Source of the DNA: Diacronema lutheri | Lineage: Eukaryota; Haptophyta; Pavlovophyceae; Pavlovales; Pavlovaceae | Assembly: GCA_019448385.1 (NCBI GenBank) | Contig: JAGTXO010000020.1 | Coordinates: forward strand, 1-64,000 | DNA: 64,000 nucleotides | Direction: 5' to 3' | In this document: positions 32,501-42,752 of the stretch, in pieces | Layout: every line of letters begins with the position of its first letter | How positions within the stretch are numbered: position 1 is the first letter of the stretch | Notes under the pieces: model-generated | What the model was told of the DNA's origin: nothing | Seen by the model: only the letters and a program-made list of their open reading frames with translations | Database searches by the model: none | Made by a program: the position numbers and the translations under genes

Positions 32501-33192
32501 CGCGCGCGCGCGCGGCCGCGGCCAAGCAGCTCGAGCTCCAGTCCGCGCCTGCGCCCGCGACGGAGTCGGAGCAGGCGGCGGTCGCGCGCTCGTGCGTGCC
32601 CGCCGGCGGTCGTTTGATCGGCGTGTATGCTATCCACGTCACGCCCGCGCAGACTTCGATCGCGCACTGCACGCTTGAGGGCGACGAGCACGAGGCGGCG
32701 CGCAGTGTGGGCGGCAGCAGCAGCGGCCCGCAGCTCGTCGCCTCGCGCAACCGCCACGAGCTCGTCGTGCGGGCGCGCGACCGTTTCGGCAACCTCACAG
32801 CCCAGCGCGCGCTGCGCGTGCAGGCGAAGGCGGCGGCGCTGCCGCAGCCGCGCAGCGCGGGCGGCGATGGCGGCGGCGGCGCGGCCGTGCACGCCGTCGA
32901 GTCTGGGAGCAGCGTCCACGTCACTGACCGCGGAGACGGCTCGTATCTGATCTCCGTGCCAGGCTGGTGCGGCGTGTGCGGAGCGCGCGCGCATCTTTTC
33001 GCGCGGTGTGGCGCGTGCGCCGGCACGGGGCTCTTCCTCGGCGCGTTCCGCGTGAGCGTCTACGTTGAGGGCGTGATGGTCTCGCAGCGCGATCTGGCTG
33101 TGGTGAGTGCAGCGGCCATGGCCGCGAGCGTGGGCGCGCCCGAGCGCGCGCGCGCGGCCGCGGCGGGCGGAGGGCAGCGACCGGGTTGGTAG
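26041..33192 (+). CDS. Giant Kelch-repeat / filamin-Ig-repeat protein
   Basis: A single open frame of 2,383 residues, started at the Met of MTDELDPVIFARP, because upstream in-frame sequence overlaps the COX6B promoter. Kelch-like blades occur early (RSIALFGG near residue 80, RMLVVFGQ near 155, FFLGGEL near 286) and again near 940-1180 (TTISFGG, AIIAFGGRA, GRFLLLGGEG). Two filamin-type Ig repeats follow in the C-terminal third. Their signature DEGDGSYALTLHANQAGERM lies near 1886 and TDRGDGSYLISVPG near 2297, each with an FGN strand nearby. Between blades are Gly-rich (near 370-420) and Ala-rich linkers and a four-fold VGASAA repeat. A role in cytoskeleton or scaffold organisation is likely from the families, but unproven. 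No signal peptide or membrane helix is seen. Confidence 0.8.
27140..27380 (+). repeat. Coding GGC/GGT repeat and four-fold 18-bp repeat
   Basis: A Gly-rich triplet repeat is followed by four near-identical 18-bp units (GGCGCGAGCGCGGCCGTT) coding GASAAV, within the Kelch/filamin gene. Confidence 0.85.
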
Positions 33193-33221
33193 CCGTCGCT
33201 CGTCTTGGCAGCCCTCAGGCG

Positions 33222-33274
33222 GTCGTACTCTCAGCCTTACACTGGCCGGACCAGCCCGGACCGCGCCGTATATA
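33222..33274. repeat. Dispersed repeat, inverted copy of 62338-62390
   Basis: Fifty-three bases that begin GTCGTACTCTCAGCC and end with TATATA-like sequence are repeated in reverse orientation about 29 kb away, next to the inverted arm at 62.3 kb. It lies 30 bp after the stop of the Kelch/filamin gene. Confidence 0.88.
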
Positions 33275-33423
33275 CGTTGACGCACCCGCCGTTTTCCCGC
33301 TCGGCGAGGCGGACTTCGCACGCGTGTGCGGCCGGACATGCCGCGGCCAGCGCGTGCACCTCGCCGACTTCAACTCGCTGCATCTGGACTGCCCCGAGGT
33401 GAAGTGGCCGGCGTGGGTGGTCG

Positions 33424-33880
33424 GTGAAGTGGCCGGCGTGGGTGGTCGGTGCTGACGGCCTGGCAATGCTGCTCGGGCGCGGCTCGGTCGTTGAGCGCCT
33501 GCAAGCACTCGGCTTCCGCGATGAGTGGATGCGCGCCAAGGAGCTGCTCGCTGGCGAGGTGTTTCGCCTGCGCTCTTCCCCGCCGAGGAGACGGTGCCCG
33601 CCGATTGGGACGCACTTGGCACCGTCCCCTCGATCCGTACGCGTAGTGTGCGCCTACCCGCAGGCGCTGGCCGCCGTTCGCCAGCACGAGGCGGAGCTTC
33701 GCGCCACGCTCTTTCGCGAGGTCGAGAGTCGCGCGCAGGCGGGCCTACGGGCAGGCGCGACGCTCTTTCAGATGACCGAGCTGTGCGGGGGAGCGGGCTG
33801 GACGATGGCGCGCCGTGAAGGGGACATCTGCTCCGGAACTGGCCGGCATCAGACTTTGCCAGTCGGCGCACGACCTCAGG
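33424..33880 (+). CDS. Unrecognised coding remnant or multi-exon ORF
   Basis: Patches on the plus strand have protein-like composition: GRGSVVERLQALGFRDEWMR, then ETVPADWDALGTVPSIRT in another frame, then RQHEAELRATLFREVESRAQ back in the first frame. The frame switches could be small introns (a CAG acceptor precedes the last patch at about 33662) or damage. An adjacent direct duplication of 25 bp at 33400-33449 (GTGAAGTGGCCGGCGTGGG and the following bases, twice) shows local rearrangement. No family is recognised. Confidence 0.25.
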
Positions 33881-34065
33881 TGACTCGGTGCTCTCGTGTG
33901 CTCACGTCCACTTGCCACCGCATGCGGCGTACTCACTTGCGCGTACGGATCGTGCCGCGCGCTGCTGTCTGCTGCTGCTGCTGCGCGCTGTTGGCGCGGG
34001 CAGACGGGGCGGGGCTTGTCACGGTGGCGTTGCAGCGCGAGGATCGCACAGGGCGCGCCGCGGCT

Positions 34066-37000
34066 TCACTCGCCGGCGATGGCAAGGACCTCGTCCTTGC
34101 CGTGCACCCACCAGGTCTCGAGCGCGTGCGCCGAGCGAGCCTTGAATGCAGCCCCTCGCGGGTTGGCGTGCAGCGGGAGCGTCCTCCACGGCTTCGGCCC
34201 GCAAAAGTGGTAAATCGCCGGCTGCGCGCCGATGCCGCACGCTGCGTCGACCTCGGCTTCGTACGTCGGCTCGTCGAGCTTGTCCGTGTGGCAGTTGTAC
34301 GAGATGGGCAGCTCAACGAGGTGCACCGCGGCAAAGTCGTTGAGCACGTCCTGCTCGGCGTAGGGCAGCGAGAGCGTCGGCACCTTGTCGACCACGCGCA
34401 TCAGGCTCTCGTACGACGCGAGGCTCGGGCGCAGCACCATGCAGCCCGCGTTGAAGTAGGGGCGGCCGGGCACGACGCGCGAGAAGCCCGTGCGGCGCGA
34501 CGCGTCGCCGAGGTCGCGCGCCGCAGCGATCGGCACGGGCTCGTCGCCGACCGGCAGGCGCAGCGCGGCCAGGTGGTCGAGGCTGCGCGTGGCGACCATG
34601 TCGCAGTCGAGGAACACGACCACGTCAAAGTCGAGCCATCGCCAGATCTCGAGCTTGGTGAAGCACGCGACGAATTCCTTGCGCAGCGCGCCGTACGTCG
34701 CCGCGCGGCCGATCGAGAGCATCGGCACGGGGCGTAGCTCGCAGCCGGCCGCCCGCAGCAGCGCGCGGTGCGCCGACGGCACGGAGCTCGTGAGCGCAAC
34801 GAAGAAGGGCAGCTCGCAGCCGGCGGCGTCGAGGGACTTTTTGAGCGCGAGCACGCCCAAAAAGTAGCCCGCGTCTCCATGCAGGAAGGTGGCGTAGCAC
34901 GCGCGCCGGCGCGCGGCCTCGGCGGCCGGCACGAGCGGCGGATCGTCGACCGGCTGCGCGCGCGGCGGCGGCGGGCCAAAAGGTCCATCGCGGTTGAGGC
35001 GCGAAAACGCGCGGTGCACGTCATCGACCGACGTGCGCACGGTGTACCGCGCGAGCACCGCCTGGCGCAGCGTGGCGCGCCGCATCGGCTGCAGCGGCAG
35101 CGCGCCGTCGATGAGCGCGCCGAGCTGCGCGTCGTTCGCGTAGAGCTCGCCAAAGCGGCACAGGTCGAGCGCCGCGCCCGCCGCGGCGTGGCTCGCCCAC
35201 GCGCAGCCATTGAGCATTGCCTCGAGGAGCACGAGCCCGAATCCCTCGTGCGCAGAGTGCATCACGTAGAGGTCCGCCTCGAGCAGCGCGTCGAGCACCT
35301 CCTGCCGCGGGCGGTCGAAGAGCACCGTCACGCCCGCGACGGCGCGGCACTGCTCGACGTACGCGTCGCCGTCGGGGTGGGCAATGTAGCCAAAGAGCAC
35401 GAGCGTGTCCTGCGGTTTGGCCACCGTCGCGAACACGCGCGTCAGCTCGAGCATTCGCTTGTGCGGCGCGAAGCCGCCCGCGCTCACAAAGAGGCGCCCC
35501 GTCCGCGAGATGCCGTGCCGCTTGCGAAAGCCGGGCGCGCCGACGCTGCCGACGCCGTCGACGCCATGCGTCACCTGCGCGAGGCGCGCCTCGTCGACGG
35601 CGTGCGCGCGTGCGTGCGCCCAGTCGCCCCTCGTCGAGCAGCCGATGAGCGACGCGTGCTTGAGTCCGGCGAGCGCAGCGGGCGCGTCCGACGGCTGGAT
35701 GACGAGGAGAGCAACCGGGCTGATCACGCGGCCGGCCGCGAGCAGCGCGAGACATTCGTCCTGCGTCGAACACCCCGAGCCGTGGACGATGACGGCATCG
35801 AAGCGTTCCGACGCCAAAATGCCCACGTCGGCCGTGACGCGGATCGCGCCCTGCGTCGCTGCCGCCCGCGAGCGTGGGCGGGCCGTGCGCGAAGGTGAGG
35901 AGAGAAAGCGTGCGAGCCGTTGCAACGGCTCGCCGCGCTGCGGGCCGTTGCAATAATACAGTGGAGCGCGCAGCGCGCGGCGTGCTGCACCGCATGCTCT
36001 CCGAAGAAAGCGCCGCTGCTGCGGCGTGCGCACGCGCGCGCGCGCGTGCGCCCGCCACTACGGCCGCACACCTGGTCGCCCTTGTTGGTGCCCGCGAGCA
36101 CGGTAACGTGCCAGCCACGATCGGCGCTCTCCGTGGCGAGCCAGTGCACGTAATTCTCGGAGCCACCAGGGTACGGGTGGAAACGGTGCACCACGTAAAG
36201 CACCTTGGGCGCCACCGTCTCCGCGACGAACGGGATGCGCGAGAGCGCGGGCTTGGCGCGCGCCACACAGAGTGAGCGCGCATGCTCGGCCGAAGCGACG
36301 GTTTGGAATGCACGCCACCAGCAGTCGACCGCACGCGTGAGGTTGGCGTCGGACGGCCCGCCGTTGCCGCACGCGGCCGCGCGCTCCTGTGGCGACGCGA
36401 GCGCGACCTGGTCGACTCGCCACGAGCCGTCGTAGTGGCGCATCCACGGCTTCAACCGGCCGGAAAAGTGGACGACCTTGAGCGCGGCGAAGACGCATAG
36501 CTCGGGGCATAGCCAGAACGAGGGCTTGCCCCAATTGTACGAGAGCGGCAGCGCGTTCCATCGCCCGACGTAGTACGCGTTGAGTAGGTCCTGCTCGGCG
36601 AAGCGCGTCGGCTGCCACGTGGCGAGCTTGGCGACGAGCGCGTCAAATTCGGAAGCGCTCGGCTCCAAGACCATCACGCCGGCATTGAAGTAGGAGCGGG
36701 CGGGCTCGTCGAGCGGCGTGCGCAGGCTGAAGGAGGGCACCTGGAAGCGCTCAGGCGTGAAGCGCTCGTCCGCGCTCATGTTGTCGAGCGCGGCGGAGAA
36801 GGCGGGCGCGAGGAAGATGTCGTCAATGTTTTGCAGCACGAGCGTGTCGGCGTCGACGTAGCACACCTTGGTCAGGTCGGTCAACTGCCAAAGACGCAGC
36901 TTGGTGAAGTTGCGCACAAACTGCGGCGAGCGCGCGTGGCACGCGCGCCGACGCGTCGGGACGCGCGCGCGCGTTGTGCACAAGGCGCGATGGCGGCGGT

Positions 37001-37491
37001 CGAATGCTTCGGCTGCACCGCGCGCCGACACGCTCGGCCACGCTAAGTGTGCGCGCGCGCTGTCCTCGCCCCCTTTCTGGCGCGTGTGCGCACCTGCGGG
37101 TTGGCCATCACGTCGGCCGCCGCGATCAGCTGCGGCGGCAGCTCGAGCCATTCGACGGCGCGCAGCTCGACTGCGCGAGCCGCATGCCCAAAGGCAGTGG
37201 AGAGGGTTCGCGGCAGCCGACGCGCAGAAACCGGTCAGATGGCGCGTTGCGCGCGCTGGGAAGCGCGCGTGCGCGCGCTGCGGTGTGCCTCAGCTCTCCG
37301 CGCGCACCGTTCGGCTCGGCCGCAATGAGCGCGGCCGCAGCCTCGGTGATGTTCGGCGTGGTGCAGACGATCAACTTGAATGTGCACGCGCAGACGCGAA
37401 GCGAGCGAGCAAGAGCGAGCACGCCGAGCACGTACTCATTGTCTCCGTCGAGAAAAGTGCAGTACGCGAGCCGCGAGATCGACGAGCGCAT
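34066..37491 (-). CDS. Three-domain glycosyltransferase (GT8-GT4-GT8)
   Basis: Four exons on the minus strand: 37491-37308, 37170-37094, 36920-36072 and 35850-34066, giving about 964 residues with phases 1, 0 and 0. The first domain is glycogenin-like (GT8): AYCTFLDGDNEYVLGVLALA, the DxD in VCYVDADTLVLQ, YFNAGVMVLEP, FAEQDLLNAYY, HFSGRLKPW. The middle is a GT4 fold: KVLYVVHRFHPYPGGSENYV, GRLFVSAGGFAPHKRMLEL, and the E-x7-E nucleotide-sugar motif in HEGFGLVLLEAM. The last domain is a second GT8: FDVVVFLDCDMVATRS, YFNAGCMVLRPS, YAEQDVLNDF, HFCGPKPW. All key acidic motifs are kept, so all three sites may be active. It probably builds a glycan in several steps. Donor and acceptor are unknown. No clear signal peptide is seen, so it may be cytosolic. 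Confidence 0.85.
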
Positions 37492-37816
37492 CTCGGATGG
37501 ACGCGAGCCGCGAGATCGCGGATGGACGGAACGGCGGCCGTGCAGTCCTGTCTTGCGACAGAAGGAAAATCATTAAATTAAGCAATCAAGCATATGGGGG
37601 TATTGTACTTGGTTGATTTTCTTTTTGTCGTTGTCCAAAGTGCCCACGCGCTGGGGCCGAGGCTGGACAAGCGGAGCGAGTCTTTTTAGGTACAGCTGGT
37701 GTGACGATGGGCACTTTCAGCGCCCCTCTTGCTCCGACAGCGCCTGTTCGAGGGCGATTCGACCGGAAGGCCAGGCTCTGAGTGCGCTCGAGCTACATCG
37801 AGGTGGCGAGGTGGCC
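37492..37816. other. Intergenic region with AT-rich core and repeat fragment
   Basis: Around 37565-37640 the base composition drops sharply in GC (ATTAAATTAAGCAATCAAGC and a following T-rich run), which is rare in this window. A 28-bp exact copy of the repeat found at 58411-58438 lies at 37653-37680. No gene is seen. The AT-rich part may be the promoter of the glycosyltransferase gene. Confidence 0.45.
37653..37680 (+). repeat. 28-bp fragment of the 58.4-kb repeat family
   Basis: GGGGCCGAGGCTGGACAAGC plus eight further bases, identical to 58411-58438. Confidence 0.85.
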
Positions 37817-38329
37817 TCACAGCGCACGAGCCGCGCGCAGCCGCGCCTCGAGCGAGCCGTCGGCGACGAGCGCATTGAGGCCGGGCGTTCCGGAGAACAG
37901 CCCGCCGATACTCTCGCCGCCGATGAAGATGTGCGGCAGGCTTGTCTGCCCATACAGCTCTGCGAGCGCCGCGCGCGTCGCGGAGCCCGCAGGCCCGAGA
38001 AGGAACCACTCGGCACCCGGCTCGACAACCTTGAAGCACGACTCCTTCACCCCTGCGGAGCGCAGCACAGCGATCGCCTCGACGCAAAACGGCGAGATGG
38101 GATACGAGTAGACGACCACCGGTGCCGACTTAATTGTCGCCTGCACCGCCAAGCGCGCCGCCGCGCCGTCATACCCACCGGATGCGAGGCCGAAGAGGCG
38201 CGCCTGCGCGGGTGCCTGCAGCCTGTACACCGGCTTGAGCAGCGGCGTGACGATCGCAGACGCTGCGCCGAGCAGTGCGCTCGGCGAGCGCGGGGCGCCA
38301 GCGCCGGCGAGCACAAGAATCACGAGCAT
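37817..38329 (-). CDS. Glutaredoxin with SPFC active site and N-terminal leader
   Basis: A 170-residue protein with a thioredoxin-fold glutaredoxin domain. VVVYSYPISPFCVEAIAVL contains the active site, SLPHIFIGGESIGG is the TVP/GG-type glutathione-binding stretch, and a C-terminal helix follows. The usual CPYC/CGFS is S-P-F-C, so only the second Cys remains, and a classical dithiol mechanism is not possible. The first 60 residues (MLVILVLAGAGA and on) are hydrophobic, then Arg/Ala-rich, and may target an organelle or the secretory route. Similar extended glutaredoxins resemble the N-terminal part of membrane-associated prostaglandin E synthase 2-like proteins, which is an alternative. Its start lies 31 bp from the divergent flavodoxin-like gene. 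Confidence 0.75.
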   Translation of the reverse strand: MLVILVLAGAGAPRSPSALLGAASAIVTPLLKPVYRLQAPAQARLFGLASGGYDGAAARLAVQATIKSAPVVVYSYPISPFCVEAIAVLRSAGVKESCFKVVEPGAEWFLLGPAGSATRAALAELYGQTSLPHIFIGGESIGGLFSGTPGLNALVADGSLEARLRAARAL

Positions 38330-38360
38330 TCGAAGTGCCTGTACTTACTTTTGGGCTGCG

Positions 38361-39155
38361 ATGGCGGCGGGCACGTACGAGGCCACGTGTGACGCCACGT
38401 ACGACCCTCGGCAGCTCGATGACCATCGCGAGCTGGCCTATCCGCACGTGCTTGTCGTCATTGCGGGCGGCGAGGGCGCGGAGCACGTCGCGCAGCGGCT
38501 CGCCCACGCGTTTCGCGCGAGCGGGCGCGCAGCGCTCATGGTCGAAATAGCCGGCCTCGACGCGCAGCTCGACGCGCAGCTCGCGATGGTCGTCGTCGTC
38601 GCGCAATGCGACGCCGATGGTCTGTCGCCGCCCACGCGCAAATGGATGCGACACGGCCGCGCCGAGCTGCTCGCGGCGCGGCGCGTGGACGTGATCACCG
38701 TCGCGCTGTCCGCCTGCCACAACTCGGCCGCAAGCCTCAAGCCGTGCGGGCTCGGCGCGAGCGCAAAGCTTGGCGTCCGGCTGCGCGCGGGCGGCGCAGC
38801 CGTAGACGAGTGCGCGCTCTACGTTGACGTGGGCGTCGACACGAACGTGGACGAGGCCCTGCGTGACTACGTGCGCATGCTCGCGCTCGGCTGGCCGGTG
38901 GGGCACGGCTCTGCGCCCGGCTCGCCGGAGGCAGACGGCCGCGCGGAAGGGCACGACGTGGCGCGAGGCGTATGCGCGGGCAACGGGAGTGGAACGCGCG
39001 AGCGCAGCGGATCCGAACGCCGCCAGCCGCAGGGCGCACCGCTCGGCACGTCACGGGTGCTCGTGCTGTGCATCACCGTGCCGTCGGTCGCAGCAGTCCT
39101 CGCGCTCACGGCGGTCGTCGCGCGCAGGCTCGCCGGGCGCCTACGGCCGTCATGA
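38361..39155 (+). CDS. Flavodoxin-like protein with C-terminal membrane anchor
   Basis: A 264-residue single-exon protein. The core alternates hydrophobic strands and helices in the flavodoxin order: YPHVLVVIAGGEGAEHVAQR (in place of the phosphate loop), MVVVVAQCDADGLSPPTRKW, VITVALSACHNSAASLKPCG, GVRLRAGGAAVDECALYVDV. The FMN phosphate loop is poor in Ser/Thr, so cofactor binding is uncertain. A single hydrophobic helix near the end (VLVLCITVPSVAAVLALTAV) followed by basic residues suggests tail anchoring. Start chosen at the Met of MAAGTYEATCD, since upstream frame overlaps the glutaredoxin gene. Possible relatives are the flavodoxin domains of diflavin reductases. The exact role is unknown, but pairing with a glutaredoxin fits a redox context. 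Confidence 0.6.
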   Translation: MAAGTYEATCDATYDPRQLDDHRELAYPHVLVVIAGGEGAEHVAQRLAHAFRASGRAALMVEIAGLDAQLDAQLAMVVVVAQCDADGLSPPTRKWMRHGRAELLAARRVDVITVALSACHNSAASLKPCGLGASAKLGVRLRAGGAAVDECALYVDVGVDTNVDEALRDYVRMLALGWPVGHGSAPGSPEADGRAEGHDVARGVCAGNGSGTRERSGSERRQPQGAPLGTSRVLVLCITVPSVAAVLALTAVVARRLAGRLRPS

Positions 39156-39299
39156 GCAGTGTCTGCTTGAGAGCACGCCCACGCGAGAAGTCCCGGCGTG
39201 CGCACTGCGGCGTGCCTGCTGCCTCCCACCGACGTCGACGATAAAATATCCCCCCTTTTCAAAATGGGCGACTCTGCTCCCACTTCCCCACCAAGCGTC

Positions 39300-42200
39300 A
39301 TGCGGAAACACTTTGACTTGTTGCCGTCGGTGGCCGCCCTCACGCTGCTTGCGCGCGTCGCGTCGGCATGCACGGCGATCGGCATCGGCCGGCATGCCTC
39401 GGCCGACGGATCTGTGATGGTGGCACACACCGATGATTCGGCCGGCATGGGTGACCCGCGGCTGGTTCGCGTCGCCGCGCGCGACTGGCCGGCAAACGCG
39501 ACGCGTAACGTGTACCTCTCCATTGCGGACTACCCCAGGCTGCTCGCGCCAGAGCGCGCGCCCGAGTATGAGGCGTCATCGTCAGCACATGCTGACCTGC
39601 CTTGGGCCAAGCCTCTCGGCTCGATTCCGCAGGTGCGCCGGCTGCCGTGGCCCGCCGCGGAGCGTCACTCGCGCACTCGCGCGCTCGCTCAAGGGGGCGC
39701 GCGCTCACACGCGCGGATCCGCGCGCGCCCGTGCGCGCAGGTTGCGCACACGTACGCCTACTGGGATGTGGATTACGGCTTGGGCAACGAGCACGCGCTC
39801 GTGATGGCCGAGACCACGTGCTCTGGTCGGCTCCGTGCGGTGAGTGACCTGTGTGCTCGCGTCGGGGCGGCCGAGACCACGGGGACATGTGCATGTGCAC
39901 CGGTGCAGCTCCCCGTGGTCTCCGCACGGCTCCATCATATCCCTTTGCTCGCGTCGGGGCGTGGCGCGCTCCCCGTGCGGAGTTGCCGCGCGGCTCCAAG
40001 TGACGCGCGCACATGCGCATGTGCAACAGTGCCGCTGGGCGTGCGCTGACCAAGCTGCTGGCTTCCCCCGGTGAACGCTCCTCTTGTTGCTGTGCCGTTC
40101 CCGTGTGTGTGCTCAGGCGCCTCGTGGCATCTCCAACGGCACGGCGCTCTTTGGGATCGAAGAGCTCTCAAAGGTGGCACGCACCCGCGCCTCGTCTTGT
40201 GAACCAGTGCCGAAGCAAACCGTCACCGGCAGCGCCAAGGCGCGGGCTGAGAGCCCGCCTCGCGAAGCTCCCCCGCATTCGCGTTGGCCGCGGCGGCTCA
40301 CACCGCCCTCGCGCCCGCCGGTCGCCCCCCCCCCCCCCCCATTCCTCCCCCCATTCCTCCCCCTCTCGGCCGCAGCTCGCGCTCGAGCGATGCGCGACGG
40401 CGCGATGCGCGATCACGACGATGGGATCGCTCGCGGAGGCGCACGGCTATTATGGCGGCAACTCGCACTTGGGCAAATTCGAGCCATGGCCAGGTCTCGG
40501 GTTTGGTGGCGAAGCGGAGGCACTCCTGATCGGCGACGCGCGCGGCGAGCTTTGGATTTTCCATATACTGCCCGGGCCGGGCGGGCCGGGCAGGGGTGCG
40601 GTACGCGCCGCGTCACGCGCGCGCGCCTCCGCCGCCGCGCCCGCCCCACCTTAGCGCGGGTCCCACGCGCGCGCGCGCGCGCGCGGCACGGCGCAACCCG
40701 TGCGCGCGCAGGTGTGGGCGGCGCAGCGCGTCCCTGACGACAGCGTCACCGTGGTAGCCAACTCATTCGTGATCCGGCACATGGACCTGTCCGATCCGAA
40801 CACCTTCCTCGCCTCGCGCGACATCCACGCCATCGCGTCCGAGCTCGGCTTCTGGTCGCCGCCTCCGTCGACGAGCGCGGTCGGGCTTGCGTGGGACGAC
40901 GCGGGCGCCTTTGACTTCACCGCCGCGTTTGGCGGCGCGCCGGCGTCGCCGCCCGACCCGACCGGCCGGAAGGAGCTCGTCGCTCGCTTCTACTCGGGGC
41001 GGCGCATGTGGCGTGTCTTCGACCTGCTCGCTCCCGCGCTGCAGCTCGATGCTGACTGGGGCTACCTGCAGGATGCACCTACCTACCCTCTCGCGGTCCG
41101 ACCCGAAAAGCTTGTCTCTGTTGCCGACTTCTTCGCACTGCTGCGCGACCATTATGAGGGCACGCCCTTCGACCTGACCGCCGGGCCGGCCGCGGGGCCG
41201 TTCGGCTCGGTGCGCGCGCGCGCGCGCGCGCGCGCGCGCTCTGGCGTGCGCGCGCGCTGAGCCGAACCCGCGCGCTCACCCGTCTGCCCGCGCGCGTGTC
41301 GGCCCGTTGTGCGCAGCCCAACCGGTGGGGTCCGGGCGCGGGCGAGCGTCAAGTGCCTGGCGGCTGGGAGCGCGCCATCTCGATGCACCGCTCGCTCTTC
41401 TCGTTCGTCGCGCAGGCGCGCGCCGTGCCCGACGGCGAGCGCGCGCTGTCAGGCCTCGTCTGGTTTGGCGAGGACTCTCCGCACGCGACGTGCTTCGTGC
41501 CCTTCTACCTGGCGCAGCGGGAGCTGCCGCCGGCGTACACGACGGGCAGCATGGCGACGTACTCAGAGGGCTCCGCCTGGTGGGCCGCCAACGTGATCAA
41601 GCGCACGATGGATCTCAATTTTCGAGCTATGCGCGAGGACGTGCGCGCGGCCGCTGCCGCGTGCGAGCGCGCCGGCGTCGACGTCGTCGAGCGCGCGGAC
41701 GCGGCCGCGCGCGCGCTGCTCGCGTCGGCGTCGGCGGACGCCGAGATCGGCTCCGAGCTGAGCTCCTCCGAGCTGAGCTCCTCCGAGCTGAGCTCCTCCG
41801 AGCTGCGCTCCTCCGAGCTGAGCTCGGCGCCTGCCAACGCCCGTGCCGGCGGCGAGGCGTCGGTCGGTCGTGCGCTCGAGCGCGAGACGAGCGCGCACGC
41901 GCAGTGGGCCCTTGGCCAATGGCGCGCCCTCTTCGGCGAGCTGATGGTCACGTACAAGAACGGATATCGCAACACGCCCGTCGCGGAGGGCATCTCGCGC
42001 GAAAGCGGCATCGGCTACCCGGCGTGGTGGCTCAAGATGGTCGGCTACGGCGAGTGGGCGGCGCGCGTGCGCGCGCGCGCTGACGCGGCGGACGCGCGGC
42101 GCGCGGCGGGCGAGCCGCCGCGGCCGCTCGCGCCCGCGCCGACGCCCGACCCGGATGCGATCAGTCCGGCGTTCGCGGGCGTCGTTCCGGTCGGTCCGGG

Positions 42201-42489
42201 CTCCGCGCGTCCGGCCGTGCATGACCGATCGCGCGCGAGCGGCATCGGCGAGCGCCTCGGGATGGCGGCGGCGGCGATTGTGGGAGCACTCGTCATCTTC
42301 GCCCTCGGCGTGCTCGGCGGCCACCGGCTCGACCGCATCACGCGACACCATGGCACGCACGGCTCGGGCGCGCACGCGCCGCTGCTGCCCGCGAGCGGCA
42401 GCACGCGCGGCTTGGCCCAGGCCGGGGGCTCGGCGCACGGCGCGAGGCCGTCGGGCTCAAGCTCCAAGCTGCGCGGTGCGGCGGCGTGA
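39300..42489 (+). CDS. Membrane-anchored C69 dipeptidase
   Basis: Six exons: 39300-39632, 39741-39839, 40117-40173, 40376-40600, 40712-41209, 41317-42489, all phase 0, about 794 residues. Peptidase family C69 (N-terminal nucleophile dipeptidases) is shown by ACTAIGIGRHASADGSVMVA with the nucleophile Cys, YGLGNEHALVMAETTC, ALERCATARCAITTMGSLAE, GGEAEALLIGDARGELWIFH and GAVWAAQRVPDDSVTVVANS. The start MRKHFDLLPSVAALTLLARV gives a signal peptide whose cleavage after ASA would expose the catalytic Cys, as the family requires; an upstream Met at 39264 is the alternative. A Ser-Glu-Leu repeat (15-bp units at 41755-41826) precedes a C-terminal membrane helix (AAAAIVGALVIFALGVLGGH) and a short tail, giving a type I membrane protein, probably of a lysosome-like compartment or the surface. 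Confidence 0.88.
40479..40525 (+). repeat. 47-bp segment, inverted copy at 50093-50139
   Basis: This stretch lies inside exon 4 of the dipeptidase (coding EPWPGLGFGGEAEAL) and recurs exactly, in reverse orientation, in the intergenic region upstream of the amino-acid transporter. Confidence 0.9.
41755..41826 (+). repeat. 15-bp coding minisatellite (ELSSS units)
   Basis: About five units of GAGCTGAGCTCCTCC, the fourth with one change, in the last exon of the dipeptidase. Confidence 0.92.
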
Positions 42490-42601
42490 CCGCGCGCGGG
42501 GTGCGCACCCATGCGCGGCGCACGGCGCGAGGCCGTCGGGCTCAAGCTCCAAGCTGCGCGGTGCGGCGGCGTCACCGCGCGCGGGGTGCGCACCCATGCG
42601 C
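42432..42601 (+). repeat. 85-bp tandem duplication across the dipeptidase 3' end
   Basis: Two nearly identical 85-bp units, 42432-42516 and 42517-42601. The first contains the last codons and the stop codon of the dipeptidase gene, so the second is a copy of the end of the gene placed in its 3' UTR. Confidence 0.9.
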
Positions 42602-42752
42602 AGCAGGCGCGCTCGCTCGTTTCGCGCGTGCTGCGGCGCTGGCCTGCACGAGTCTGGCGTGCGCATGACCATCTGAGTGTGCGATGTCTGATGCGCGTCA
42701 CCCCCGCTCATGTCGGTGAATGTGAGATGGTCAGCGCCTGAGCGCGGGCCGC

